A DNA stretch of 8,239 nucleotides from Bacilli bacterium (GTDB lineage Bacteria; Bacillota_I; Bacilli_A; RFN20; CAG-826): the NCBI GenBank assembly GCA_024698065.1, contig JAILRR010000090.1, positions 1 to 8,239 on the forward strand, read 5' to 3'. Numbering within the stretch: position 1 is the first letter of the stretch; every line of letters begins with the position of its first letter. The notes beneath the pieces are model-generated. The model made no database searches and was not told the DNA's origin. It worked only from the letters and a program-made list of their open reading frames with translations. Position numbers and translations under genes: made by a program. Below are positions 1-5,992 of this stretch, one piece after another.

Positions 1-5
1 TCCCC

Positions 6-1124
6 ATGGCTTACATCCGTAACGTACTATCATCACTAAGAAAGGCCGATCTCGACTTCGCCCTCATTGACGAAGGAGATAGAATCGCCGTCGGAGTGTC
101 TGGAGGAAAAGACTCGCTTTGCCTCCTTAAGGCCCTTTCGATATATACCCTCTATTCAAAGAAGAAATTCACCGTCCACCCAATCTTCCTCGACCTTGGT
201 TTTGACTTTGACAGAAATGAGATCAAGAAGCTCGAAAAGTTCGCTGAGGAATGTGGAACAAAACTATCTGTGGTTGACAGTAAATTCGTCTACGATGTTT
301 TAAAAGCTCACAAGAAACCTGATGGCCATCTTCCGTGCTCGATTTGCTCAAGGATGAAGAAAGCCGCAATCAATGCAGAAGCAAAAAGACTTCGTTGCAA
401 CAAAGTTGCTTTTGCCCACCATAATGAAGATTCGGTCGAAACTTTATTCATGAATATTGTCCATGGAGGAAGAGTTGCCACATTCGATCCAAAGATGACT
501 CTAGAGAGAGCGGGCATCACTTTCATTAGACCTCTCATCTATTGCCACGAATGGTATCTAGTCCATATGGCCGCTGAAGAAAACCTTCCTATCGTTGACA
601 CTAATTGCCCAGCCAATAAACATACCGAAAGAGAGGTCACCAAAGACTTCGTCAAGAAGCTCTACAAAGATCATCCTGAAAGCGTCATGAACCTTCGTAA
701 TCTTTTAAGCAACTATGAAGCCTTCAATCTCTATTTCCCAAATATCGAATACGTTCATGAGAAGAACCCTTCTTTGTCGATTCGTCCAGTGATCTCCCCT
801 GATGATATGAGAAACACCCAATTATCTACGAAAAAGAAAAAAGAGGGTGAAGTCGATTATCTCGTTTTGTGGAACCACAAGAGAGTTGGTGAGGTTTCTT
901 ACCGCCATTTGAGCTCTCACAAAGTCCTTCTCTTTAATATCTCTGGCGACAAAGAGAAATTAAAAGAGGGGGTTTCATTCCTCATGGAAAAGATTTCGGA
1001 GCGAATAAATCCCGTCCACTTCTACGTTTTTGGCAATAAATCCCTTGCTACGAAAATGGGGTTCAAGGAAACGATTTTGGAAGGAAGGAAGTCTCCGGCC
1101 TCCACAAAAGTCATAAAGAAATAA
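6..1124 (+). CDS. ttcA: TtcA-like tRNA 2-thiocytidine synthase with C-terminal GNAT-like domain
   Basis: Members of the TtcA family use ATP to adenylate C32 of certain tRNAs and exchange its oxygen for sulfur, acting in the cytoplasm with a [4Fe-4S] cluster. Seen here: the PP-loop SGGKDS at residues 32-37, preceded by the usual 'LIDEGDRIAVGV' lead; CSIC at 111-114 and Cys201, the expected CxxC plus distant Cys cluster set; and HHNEDSVETLFMN at 138-150, which matches the family HHxxDxxET signature. The catalytic part ends near residue 215-250. Residues about 258-360 do not belong to the usual enzyme. They begin SIRPVISPDDM and end with NKSLATKMGFKE, a pattern like a GNAT acetyltransferase, but no clear acetyl-CoA loop (R/QxxGxG/A) is visible. 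The start at ATG 6 fits the family's N-terminus, but only five bases lie upstream, so an earlier start and the ribosome binding site cannot be judged. Many databases label such proteins TilS-like. The Cys triad favours TtcA, and the exact substrate is inferred. Confidence 0.85.
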   Translation: MAYIRNVLSSLRKADLDFALIDEGDRIAVGVSGGKDSLCLLKALSIYTLYSKKKFTVHPIFLDLGFDFDRNEIKKLEKFAEECGTKLSVVDSKFVYDVLKAHKKPDGHLPCSICSRMKKAAINAEAKRLRCNKVAFAHHNEDSVETLFMNIVHGGRVATFDPKMTLERAGITFIRPLIYCHEWYLVHMAAEENLPIVDTNCPANKHTEREVTKDFVKKLYKDHPESVMNLRNLLSNYEAFNLYFPNIEYVHEKNPSLSIRPVISPDDMRNTQLSTKKKKEGEVDYLVLWNHKRVGEVSYRHLSSHKVLLFNISGDKEKLKEGVSFLMEKISERINPVHFYVFGNKSLATKMGFKETILEGRKSPASTKVIKK

Positions 1125-1125
1125 A

Positions 1126-1166
1126 GAAAAGCAGCGAGTTCATCACCCGCTGCTCTTTTTTTGTTT
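1126..1166. terminator. Bidirectional Rho-independent terminator between ttcA and cotH
   Basis: AGCAGCG (1130-1136) pairs with CGCTGCT (1148-1154). Two more pairs (GT with AC) can form beyond one A/C mismatch. On the plus strand the stem is followed by C and seven T, then GTTT. On the minus strand it is followed by TTTTCTTTATTT. It lies between the stop codons of two converging genes and probably ends transcription from both sides. Confidence 0.88.
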
Positions 1167-1172
1167 CAAACC

Positions 1173-3062
1173 TTATTTGGTAGTTGGAAGAGGTGTTCTG
1201 GTGCTATTTGCTACCCATTTGCTCTCAAGATAGTTAACGCGTTTGGCCAACCAGTTGAGAGTCTCTATCTGAGCATCTTTGCGTTCACTCACGTTGACGA
1301 ACGGCTTTCTAAGCTCGCCAGAGCGGACGCCATCGCCATTGAAGTAACTGGCGACGTTTTGGTCAGAAGCCTGAGTGGTTGTCCACTTGGTGAAGTTCTT
1401 GGCGTACTCGCCATCATAATAGGCGTAGTAAGTCTTAGCGACGTTCATCATGTCTTCGAAGACACCGTTCTGTCTTGCGGCATTCCATTTTGGCTTGACA
1501 TAGTCATTCATGAAGAAGTCCATCTTGCCTAAGAATTGAAGCCACATATTGGCGGTTCTGTCCATGAAGTAAGGATCCTTGCCACCATTGGAGACATCTG
1601 GTTGCTCAATGAAGCCTCTTCTGTTACCGAAGTTGGAGTCAAAATCCCATGGGTTATCGAATCTTAACCTCTTGTCTCCATCGGCACTATTGTCAAAAGA
1701 CATGTAGAAGGAAGAATAACCGACATCTGGTGGTAAGCAGACGGCGTTGATGATGAAGCCTTCGGCCCAAGCGTTGAGGTCGAAGTGTTTCTCAATAGCC
1801 TGCTTAAGGGTTGTGCCGCTTGGAGCGGCGATGACTTGATTGTCAGCGTTGATGTCTTTGGCGACTTTGTTTTTGGAAGCCTCCGCCAAGACATTGAAGA
1901 GAGCCTGAAGCCTATTCTTCATCCAATTGACTTGGTTGCTATTGCTAGCATTGGTCTGTTGGTTTTCTCCGGCGGTGCTATCGGTGATATCGGAGTTCAT
2001 GGTGTAGGTCTTGACGACGCCTAAACCGGAATTGGCTAAGCAGCTCTCGATGTTGTAGCTCTGCTGGTTGAAGTAATTGCCATAGCTGATTTCGAAGGTT
2101 GGATCGCCATCGGCGCCTTTCTGGGCTTCGTTCTTGGCATAGTAGTCGAGCTCGAAGTTGTAACCGATGTTGACTGACGTCTCAGCATCATCAACCTCAG
2201 GGAGTTTGATACGGCCATCTTTGACTTCTTTTTGCTCAGCGAGCATATACATGCCCCAGTAAGTGTCGTTGAGATAGACGGAGACAGGTGTGAAGTCGGT
2301 GGCCCAGACTTTGGAATCGTCGGCGATGATGCCTTTGGCCATGGTTAAGCCTAAGGCGCTTCTCGAAAGGGTGGTATCTTTGGCGTCGCCAAGGAGGACC
2401 CACTTCTTGAACTTCTGATCGCCATTGAGGCCAAAGAGCTTCTGCTTCTTATCGAATTTGATCTGCAAACCCTTCTTATCGAAGCCAGCGGTCTGGTTGC
2501 CTCTGACTTTCATCGTGGCGACAAGAGGTTCTGTCGTGTTATAGCTTCCGCCATTGGTGATGGTGATGGTTCCGTCTACGCTTGGACGGGTGACGTCGGT
2601 GCTTCTTGCAGCAGTCGCGAAGTTGGCGTTTGGATCGGTCGCATCGTAGTTGAATCTGATTTCTGGAAGAACAGAGTGGGTGCTATCGACCTGAATGGCG
2701 TGGCAGACACTGCATTCTTTGTATTTAACGTTTGAATAATTGAAGCGAGCATCATTAAGCTTAGTGCCTAAGTTCTCGGTCTTCCAATCACTAAACGTGT
2801 GAGCGGTGACGTCTTTCTTCTTGGTGCCATCCTTGGAGGCGTGCCAGTGATTTGTAGCGTCATATGTCCATCCTTCTTCCCATTCGTCAACGATGGAGAC
2901 GTTGGACGAGGTGTTAGCAACGACATCTGAAGCGGATGCGGACGATCCCGATTCAGCTGCTTTGGAAGAACCGTTCGCAGTGCTACTGCCACCATTTCTT
3001 GAGCAGCTAACGGTCATCATCGGGATGGATAAGACCGCAAGGACTTTCAAAAACTTTTTCAT
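1173..3062 (-). CDS. cotH: CotH-family atypical protein kinase, secreted lipoprotein
   Basis: CotH proteins are atypical protein kinases, first known from spore coat assembly in Bacillus, where they phosphorylate coat proteins. Many relatives are surface proteins of non-sporulating bacteria. This one has a lipoprotein signal peptide: KK, a hydrophobic stretch, and TVSC with the lipid-accepting Cys at residue 20. A Gly/Ser/Ala-rich linker follows (about 21-55). Residues 57-125 hold a Trp/His-rich segment with NHWHAS, HTFSDW and CSVC (117-120), possibly a degenerate zinc-binding repeat. The CotH domain spans about 180-530: MKVRGNQT (184-191), KKWVLLGDAKDTTLSRSA (219-236), YWGMYMLAEQ (268-277) and the Asp-rich NPWDFDSNFGN (470-480), which matches the family's active-site region. 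An AAAGGAA ribosome binding site (3073-3079) precedes the ATG by 10 bases. It is monocistronic, with its own leader and a shared 3' terminator. Kinase activity and target are inferred; no likely substrate gene lies beside it. Confidence 0.85.
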   Translation of the reverse strand: MKKFLKVLAVLSIPMMTVSCSRNGGSSTANGSSKAAESGSSASASDVVANTSSNVSIVDEWEEGWTYDATNHWHASKDGTKKKDVTAHTFSDWKTENLGTKLNDARFNYSNVKYKECSVCHAIQVDSTHSVLPEIRFNYDATDPNANFATAARSTDVTRPSVDGTITITNGGSYNTTEPLVATMKVRGNQTAGFDKKGLQIKFDKKQKLFGLNGDQKFKKWVLLGDAKDTTLSRSALGLTMAKGIIADDSKVWATDFTPVSVYLNDTYWGMYMLAEQKEVKDGRIKLPEVDDAETSVNIGYNFELDYYAKNEAQKGADGDPTFEISYGNYFNQQSYNIESCLANSGLGVVKTYTMNSDITDSTAGENQQTNASNSNQVNWMKNRLQALFNVLAEASKNKVAKDINADNQVIAAPSGTTLKQAIEKHFDLNAWAEGFIINAVCLPPDVGYSSFYMSFDNSADGDKRLRFDNPWDFDSNFGNRRGFIEQPDVSNGGKDPYFMDRTANMWLQFLGKMDFFMNDYVKPKWNAARQNGVFEDMMNVAKTYYAYYDGEYAKNFTKWTTTQASDQNVASYFNGDGVRSGELRKPFVNVSERKDAQIETLNWLAKRVNYLESKWVANSTRTPLPTTK

Positions 3063-3096
3063 CTAAAAAGAGTTCCTTTCTTAGGAGGAGATTAAA

Positions 3097-3171
3097 GTGA
3101 TAACCTTCCTACTATTATTAAGAATTTGCTTAACAAATTTATTGTACACTTTTTCCAAAGAAGATAAATAA
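3097..3171 (+). CDS. Possible 24-residue hydrophobic peptide opposite the cotH leader
   Basis: A perfect AGGAGG (3083-3088) lies eight bases before GTG at 3097. The frame runs 24 codons to TAA (3169-3171). The peptide would begin MITFLLLLRI, continue with a second hydrophobic patch (CLTNLLYTF), and end in a charged tail SKEDK, a build typical of tiny membrane peptides, leader peptides and type I toxins. The rbfA terminator hairpin follows directly, although its plus-strand side lacks a good T-tract. Against it: a GTG start, no convincing plus-strand promoter in the 80 bases upstream, and complete overlap with the cotH leader and its putative promoter on the other strand. The ribosome binding site could be chance. 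I recognise no known family. Confidence 0.2.
   Translation: MITFLLLLRICLTNLLYTFSKEDK
3123..3139. repeat. Inverted repeat in the cotH leader, possible operator
   Basis: AATTTG (3123-3128) and CAAATT (3134-3139) are perfect inverted arms around CTTAA. If the tentative cotH promoter is right, the repeat covers the transcription start, a usual place for a repressor site. It could also form a weak hairpin at the 5' end of the mRNA. AT-rich inverted repeats of this size can arise by chance. Confidence 0.3.
3141..3168 (-). promoter_or_regulatory. Tentative cotH promoter
   Basis: On the minus strand, TACAAT (complement of 3141-3146) fits a -10 box with one mismatch. Sixteen bases upstream, TTTATC (complement of 3163-3168) is only a half-match to a -35 box. 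Transcription would start near 3134 and give a leader of about 70 bases. A promoter is expected here because the rbfA terminator just upstream isolates cotH from the operon, but the -35 match is poor. Confidence 0.35.
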
Positions 3172-3201
3172 AAAAGGGGGGAAGGCCTATGGCCTAACCC
3201 C
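3168..3201 (-). terminator. Rho-independent terminator after rbfA
   Basis: The minus-strand hairpin has an outer GGGG/CCCC stem, a small 2x1 internal loop, and an inner AGGCC/GGCCT stem with an ATA loop. CC and a TTTTTTATTT tract follow. It begins about 20 bases after the rbfA stop codon and ends the rimP-to-rbfA operon. Confidence 0.88.
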
Positions 3202-3221
3202 ACTCTTGTTATAGAAGTTCT

Positions 3222-3587
3222 TTATTTGTTCTCTTTATGAGCTTTCTCAATCTGCTCTTCTTCTCTTTTAAGGGCGGCGTTGATACGTTCCTCTTTATAG
3301 AAGATATCATCAAGAAGGAAAGTGAGCTCAGGGACTTTGCGGAGGTCCATTTTCTTCGCAAGAGAGCTCCTCACATAACCTTTGCAGCGGTTAAGCTCGG
3401 CAAGGTTTTGTTGAGGGTATTTCGCTCCAAGGAAGGAAACATAGATCTTTGCATTCGAGTAATCGTTAGAGACGATGACCTCGTTGACGGAAGGCATTCC
3501 GATATGCGAGTTCTTAAGCTCGAACATCAAGATGTCGGAGATGTTTCTAGCGATGACGGCTTTGATTCTGCCATTTCTATCTGCCAT
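3222..3587 (-). CDS. rbfA: Ribosome-binding factor A
   Basis: RbfA binds the immature 30S subunit near the 5' helix of 16S rRNA and helps its late maturation. At 121 residues it has the usual length, and the single KH-like domain can be followed: an N-terminal helix (AVIARNISDILMFELKN), then VNEVIVSNDYSNAKIYVSFLG (39-59), matching the family's V-x-VS-D-S-A-(K)-V-YVS strand pair. CKGYVRSSLAKKMDLRKVPELTFLLDD (73-99) corresponds to the family's GFIR..L..R..LR..PEL.F..D block. A charged helical tail (residues 100-121) follows. It starts two bases after infB with its own AAGGAG site, and it is the last gene of the operon. In many Bacillota truB and ribF follow; here a terminator follows instead. 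Confidence 0.95.
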   Translation of the reverse strand: MADRNGRIKAVIARNISDILMFELKNSHIGMPSVNEVIVSNDYSNAKIYVSFLGAKYPQQNLAELNRCKGYVRSSLAKKMDLRKVPELTFLLDDIFYKEERINAALKREEEQIEKAHKENK

Positions 3588-3589
3588 AA

Positions 3590-5452
3590 CTACTCCTTAT
3601 CGACCATCTCGTAGCCTTCGACGATGTCGCCTTCTTTGATATCGTTATAGTTCTTGATGGAGATACCGCATTCGTATCCTTCTTTGACTTCTTTGGCGTC
3701 GTCTTTAAATCTCTTTAAGCCAGCGAGTTCACCTTCATAGGTGACAACGCCCGCTCTAAGGAGACGGATCTTGCTTCCGGCTTTGATGATGCCACTCGTG
3801 ACATAAGAACCACCGATGGTGCCGATCTTCGAAATCTTATAGATATGTCTGATCTCAGCCTGACCGGTGACTTTCTCGACTTTCTCAGCCTTATACATAC
3901 CTTTGACGAGGGCCTCGATTTCTTCGAGTACTTCGTAGATGATACGGTGAGTTCTGATTTCGACACCGGCTTCTTGCGCTTTAGCGGAGATTCTGGCATC
4001 AGGTCTGATGTTGAAGCCGTAGATGATGGCGCGAGAGGCTTGGGCAAGGAGAAGGTCACTATCGTTGATAGCGCCAGCGCTGGCGGCTAAAACCTTGATC
4101 TTGACTTGCTCGTTGCTCTGCTTCTCAATATTGGCTTTCATGGCCTCAGCGGAACCTTCCGTATCGGCTTTGATGATGATATTGACGTCTTGGACTTTGC
4201 CAGCGTTGACGAGGTTATTGAGGTCATTAAGAGACATGGCAGCATTGGCGCCTCTTTCTTGCTTTTGCTTTTCAAGAGCACGTCTTTCGGCAATCTCTTT
4301 GGCTTCTTTCTCAGTTGGGAAAGCCATGAAACGGTCACCTGCCATAGGGACGGCGGATAAACCAGTGACGGCTACCGGGGTCGATGGGCCAGCGGATTTG
4401 AGGACGGCATTGTATTCATTGGTCATCCTTCTGATCTTGCCATAGATCTCGCCGACGACGACGTAGTCACTCGCGGCGATGGTTCCGTTTTGAACAAGGA
4501 GGGTGGCTTTTGGACCTTCGCCCTTATCGAGTTTGGCTTCAAGGACGGTGCCGATCGCGTATCTATTTGGGTTGGCTTTGAGTTCCATCATCTCAGCCTT
4601 AACCAAGATGGCGTCGAGCAAATCGTTGATGCCTTTGCCAGTTTTGGCAGAAACCTCGACTGTCATGACCTCACCGCCATAATCTTCGGCGATGACATCA
4701 TGGGCCATAAGCTCATTCTTGACTCTATCTGGATCAGCGCCTGGCTTATCCATTTTGTTGATGGCGACGATGATTTCGCAATCAGCCGCTTTCGCGTGGT
4801 TGATGGCCTCGATGGTTTGTGGCATGACGCCGTCATCGGCAGCGACGACAAGGACGGTGATATCGGTCGCATCCGCACCACGGGCTCTCATAGCCGTGAA
4901 GGCTTCGTGCCCTGGAGTGTCGATGATGGTAATCTTTTTTCCTTTGTAATCTTTCTGGTAAGCACCGATGGCTTGGGAGATGCCACCAGCTTCGTGAGCG
5001 GCTAAGTCACTGTGTCTGATCGCATCGATGATCGAAGTCTTACCATGGTCAACGTGGCCCATGACGGAAACGACTGGGGCACGCTCGACCAAAGAAGCTG
5101 GATCATCTTCGATCTTGAGGTCTTCGAAGTGCTCAGCATCGACGATTTCCTCTTTCTTGAAGTCATAGCCATACTCTAAGCAGATGGTTCCGATCATCTC
5201 ATCATCAAGAAGCTGGTTGATGGTGACGGCTTTGCCGTTCATGAACATGTATTTGATGATGTTTGGAATCGGGACGTTGATGGCTTTGGAAAGCTCAGCG
5301 ACCGTAAGAGGCTTGGAATAGACGAAGACGCCGCCGTTAACTTTGGCGAAGTCCTCTTTCTTCTTCGGGTGGGACTCAAAGTTGGCCTGACGGAAACCGT
5401 TATGGTTTTTGTTTTGGCCACCTTTCTTGTTATTGAACTGCGGTTTTTTCAT
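3590..5452 (-). CDS. infB: Translation initiation factor IF-2
   Basis: IF2 is the GTPase that brings fMet-tRNA to the 30S subunit and promotes 50S joining. The order is: a short basic Asn/Lys-rich N-terminus (1-35), one IF2_N-type domain (about 42-100, VFVYSKPLTVAELSKAI onward), and the G domain with G1 GHVDHGKTS (132-140), G2 GGISQAIGAY (156-165), G3 DTPGH (178-182), G4 NKMD (232-235) and G5 SAK (268-270). Next come domain II (about 295-390), a helical linker, domain III (about 420-520) and the fMet-tRNA-binding C-terminal barrel (about 525-618) with LKRFKDDAKEVKEGYECGI. At 620 residues it is shorter than Bacillus IF2 (about 716), mainly through a reduced N-terminus. G2 has Ser159 where Thr is usual. 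Its AAAGGAG site (5459-5465) sits within the last codons of ylxQ, with six bases to the ATG; one base separates the ylxQ stop from the infB start. Confidence 0.97.
   Translation of the reverse strand: MKKPQFNNKKGGQNKNHNGFRQANFESHPKKKEDFAKVNGGVFVYSKPLTVAELSKAINVPIPNIIKYMFMNGKAVTINQLLDDEMIGTICLEYGYDFKKEEIVDAEHFEDLKIEDDPASLVERAPVVSVMGHVDHGKTSIIDAIRHSDLAAHEAGGISQAIGAYQKDYKGKKITIIDTPGHEAFTAMRARGADATDITVLVVAADDGVMPQTIEAINHAKAADCEIIVAINKMDKPGADPDRVKNELMAHDVIAEDYGGEVMTVEVSAKTGKGINDLLDAILVKAEMMELKANPNRYAIGTVLEAKLDKGEGPKATLLVQNGTIAASDYVVVGEIYGKIRRMTNEYNAVLKSAGPSTPVAVTGLSAVPMAGDRFMAFPTEKEAKEIAERRALEKQKQERGANAAMSLNDLNNLVNAGKVQDVNIIIKADTEGSAEAMKANIEKQSNEQVKIKVLAASAGAINDSDLLLAQASRAIIYGFNIRPDARISAKAQEAGVEIRTHRIIYEVLEEIEALVKGMYKAEKVEKVTGQAEIRHIYKISKIGTIGGSYVTSGIIKAGSKIRLLRAGVVTYEGELAGLKRFKDDAKEVKEGYECGISIKNYNDIKEGDIVEGYEMVDKE
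3593..3598 (-). promoter_or_regulatory. rbfA ribosome binding site abutting the infB stop codon
   Basis: AAGGAG lies five bases before the rbfA ATG. The infB TAG stop (3590-3592) occupies most of that spacer, so ribosomes ending IF2 synthesis finish on the rbfA start region. This arrangement favours coupled translation. Confidence 0.8.
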
Positions 5453-5453
5453 T

Positions 5454-5756
5454 CTATTCTCCTTTCTTGATCTTAAGAAGATAACTCATTGCGGCTTTTT
5501 TGCCGATGATGCCTAAGAATTTGATCTCAGCATGGCCAAGGGCCTTGCCAAGTTCCGAGGCTTTGAAGCTTTGGGACAAAGGCTTATGGGCGCGTTTGAT
5601 TCTTCCGAGGGTGCGGAGAGATTCACCACTATCGAGGTCGGTTGCGGCCACGATGAGGGAAACCTCATCCATTCTCTTATGAAGCTCCTCACCGATGATG
5701 ACTTGGTGAGTCGGATATAAGAGACCTAAGAATCCTAGCGCGTCATTAAGGCTCAT
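5454..5756 (-). CDS. ylxQ: L7Ae-family RNA-binding protein YlxQ
   Basis: This 100-residue protein fits the small L7Ae/L30e family, whose members bind kink-turn RNA. The recognisable pattern is LGFLGLLYPTHQVIIGEELHKRM (7-29, the family's LLGLA..AG.v..GEE), then VSLIVAATDLDSGESLRTL (32-50), and ELGKALGHAEIKFLGI (68-83), matching the L7Ae ELG.A.G signature. The protein is found between ylxR and infB in most Bacillota and its cellular role is poorly known. Its ATG overlaps the ylxR TGA (ATGA), which implies coupled translation; only weak purine-rich stretches lie upstream. Position in the operon supports the assignment as strongly as the sequence does. Confidence 0.88.
   Translation of the reverse strand: MSLNDALGFLGLLYPTHQVIIGEELHKRMDEVSLIVAATDLDSGESLRTLGRIKRAHKPLSQSFKASELGKALGHAEIKFLGIIGKKAAMSYLLKIKKGE
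5459..5465 (-). promoter_or_regulatory. infB ribosome binding site inside the ylxQ 3' end
   Basis: AAAGGAG, six bases before the infB ATG, also encodes the final Lys-Gly-Glu residues of YlxQ. It is the best-spaced site in the operon. This fits a need for independent, strong initiation of IF2. Confidence 0.8.
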
Positions 5757-5992
5757 AGCTTCTCGATAAGTTCCTCTTCTTCTTTGCTTAACGGACGATG
5801 TAGGTAACGATTGAAGGAGGCTTTCTTGATGGCGTCCTTTCCATTACCTTTCTTGAGATAAACCCCTCGTCCAGGGAGGCTTTTCTCTTTATCGAGGATG
5901 AGTTTCTCATCCTTGATGACGAAGCGGAGAAGGGTCTCACGCGGGTAAATGGTGCGTGAGACGATATCCGTTCTTTCGCTTTGTTTTTTCAT
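5753..5992 (-). CDS. ylxR: YlxR-family nucleic-acid-binding protein
   Basis: This 79-residue protein has the core of the YlxR (DUF448) fold: RETLLRFVIKDEKLILDKE (18-36) followed by the family's signature PGRGVYL (40-46). In Bacillus the YlxR protein has been linked to RNase P modulation and to transcription. The usual N-terminal RKCV.....CxxC-like segment reads RTDIVSR here (7-13), and the protein contains no cysteine, so no metal site is expected. The ATG overlaps the nusA TAA by one base (TAATG), and no Shine-Dalgarno sequence is visible upstream. Translation therefore probably depends on ribosomes finishing nusA. Its TGA stop, nested in the ylxQ start, argues that TGA is not read as Trp in this organism. 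Confidence 0.88.
   Translation of the reverse strand: MKKQSERTDIVSRTIYPRETLLRFVIKDEKLILDKEKSLPGRGVYLKKGNGKDAIKKASFNRYLHRPLSKEEEELIEKL

Noticed and set aside
1161..1532. Plus-strand open frame (123 codons) downstream of ttcA
   Set aside because: It starts inside the terminator tract and lies opposite the cotH 3' end; no ribosome binding site or motif.
4490..5005. Plus-strand open frame (171 codons) opposite the IF2 G domain
   Set aside because: Shadow of a strongly conserved gene. Its apparent Asp-rich content follows from antisense Ile/Val codons, and no recognisable domain is present.
5753..5756. TGA read as Trp (Mollicutes code)
   Set aside because: ylxR ends at a TGA nested in the ylxQ ATG at the expected family length. 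All other large genes are open under the standard code and use TGG for Trp.
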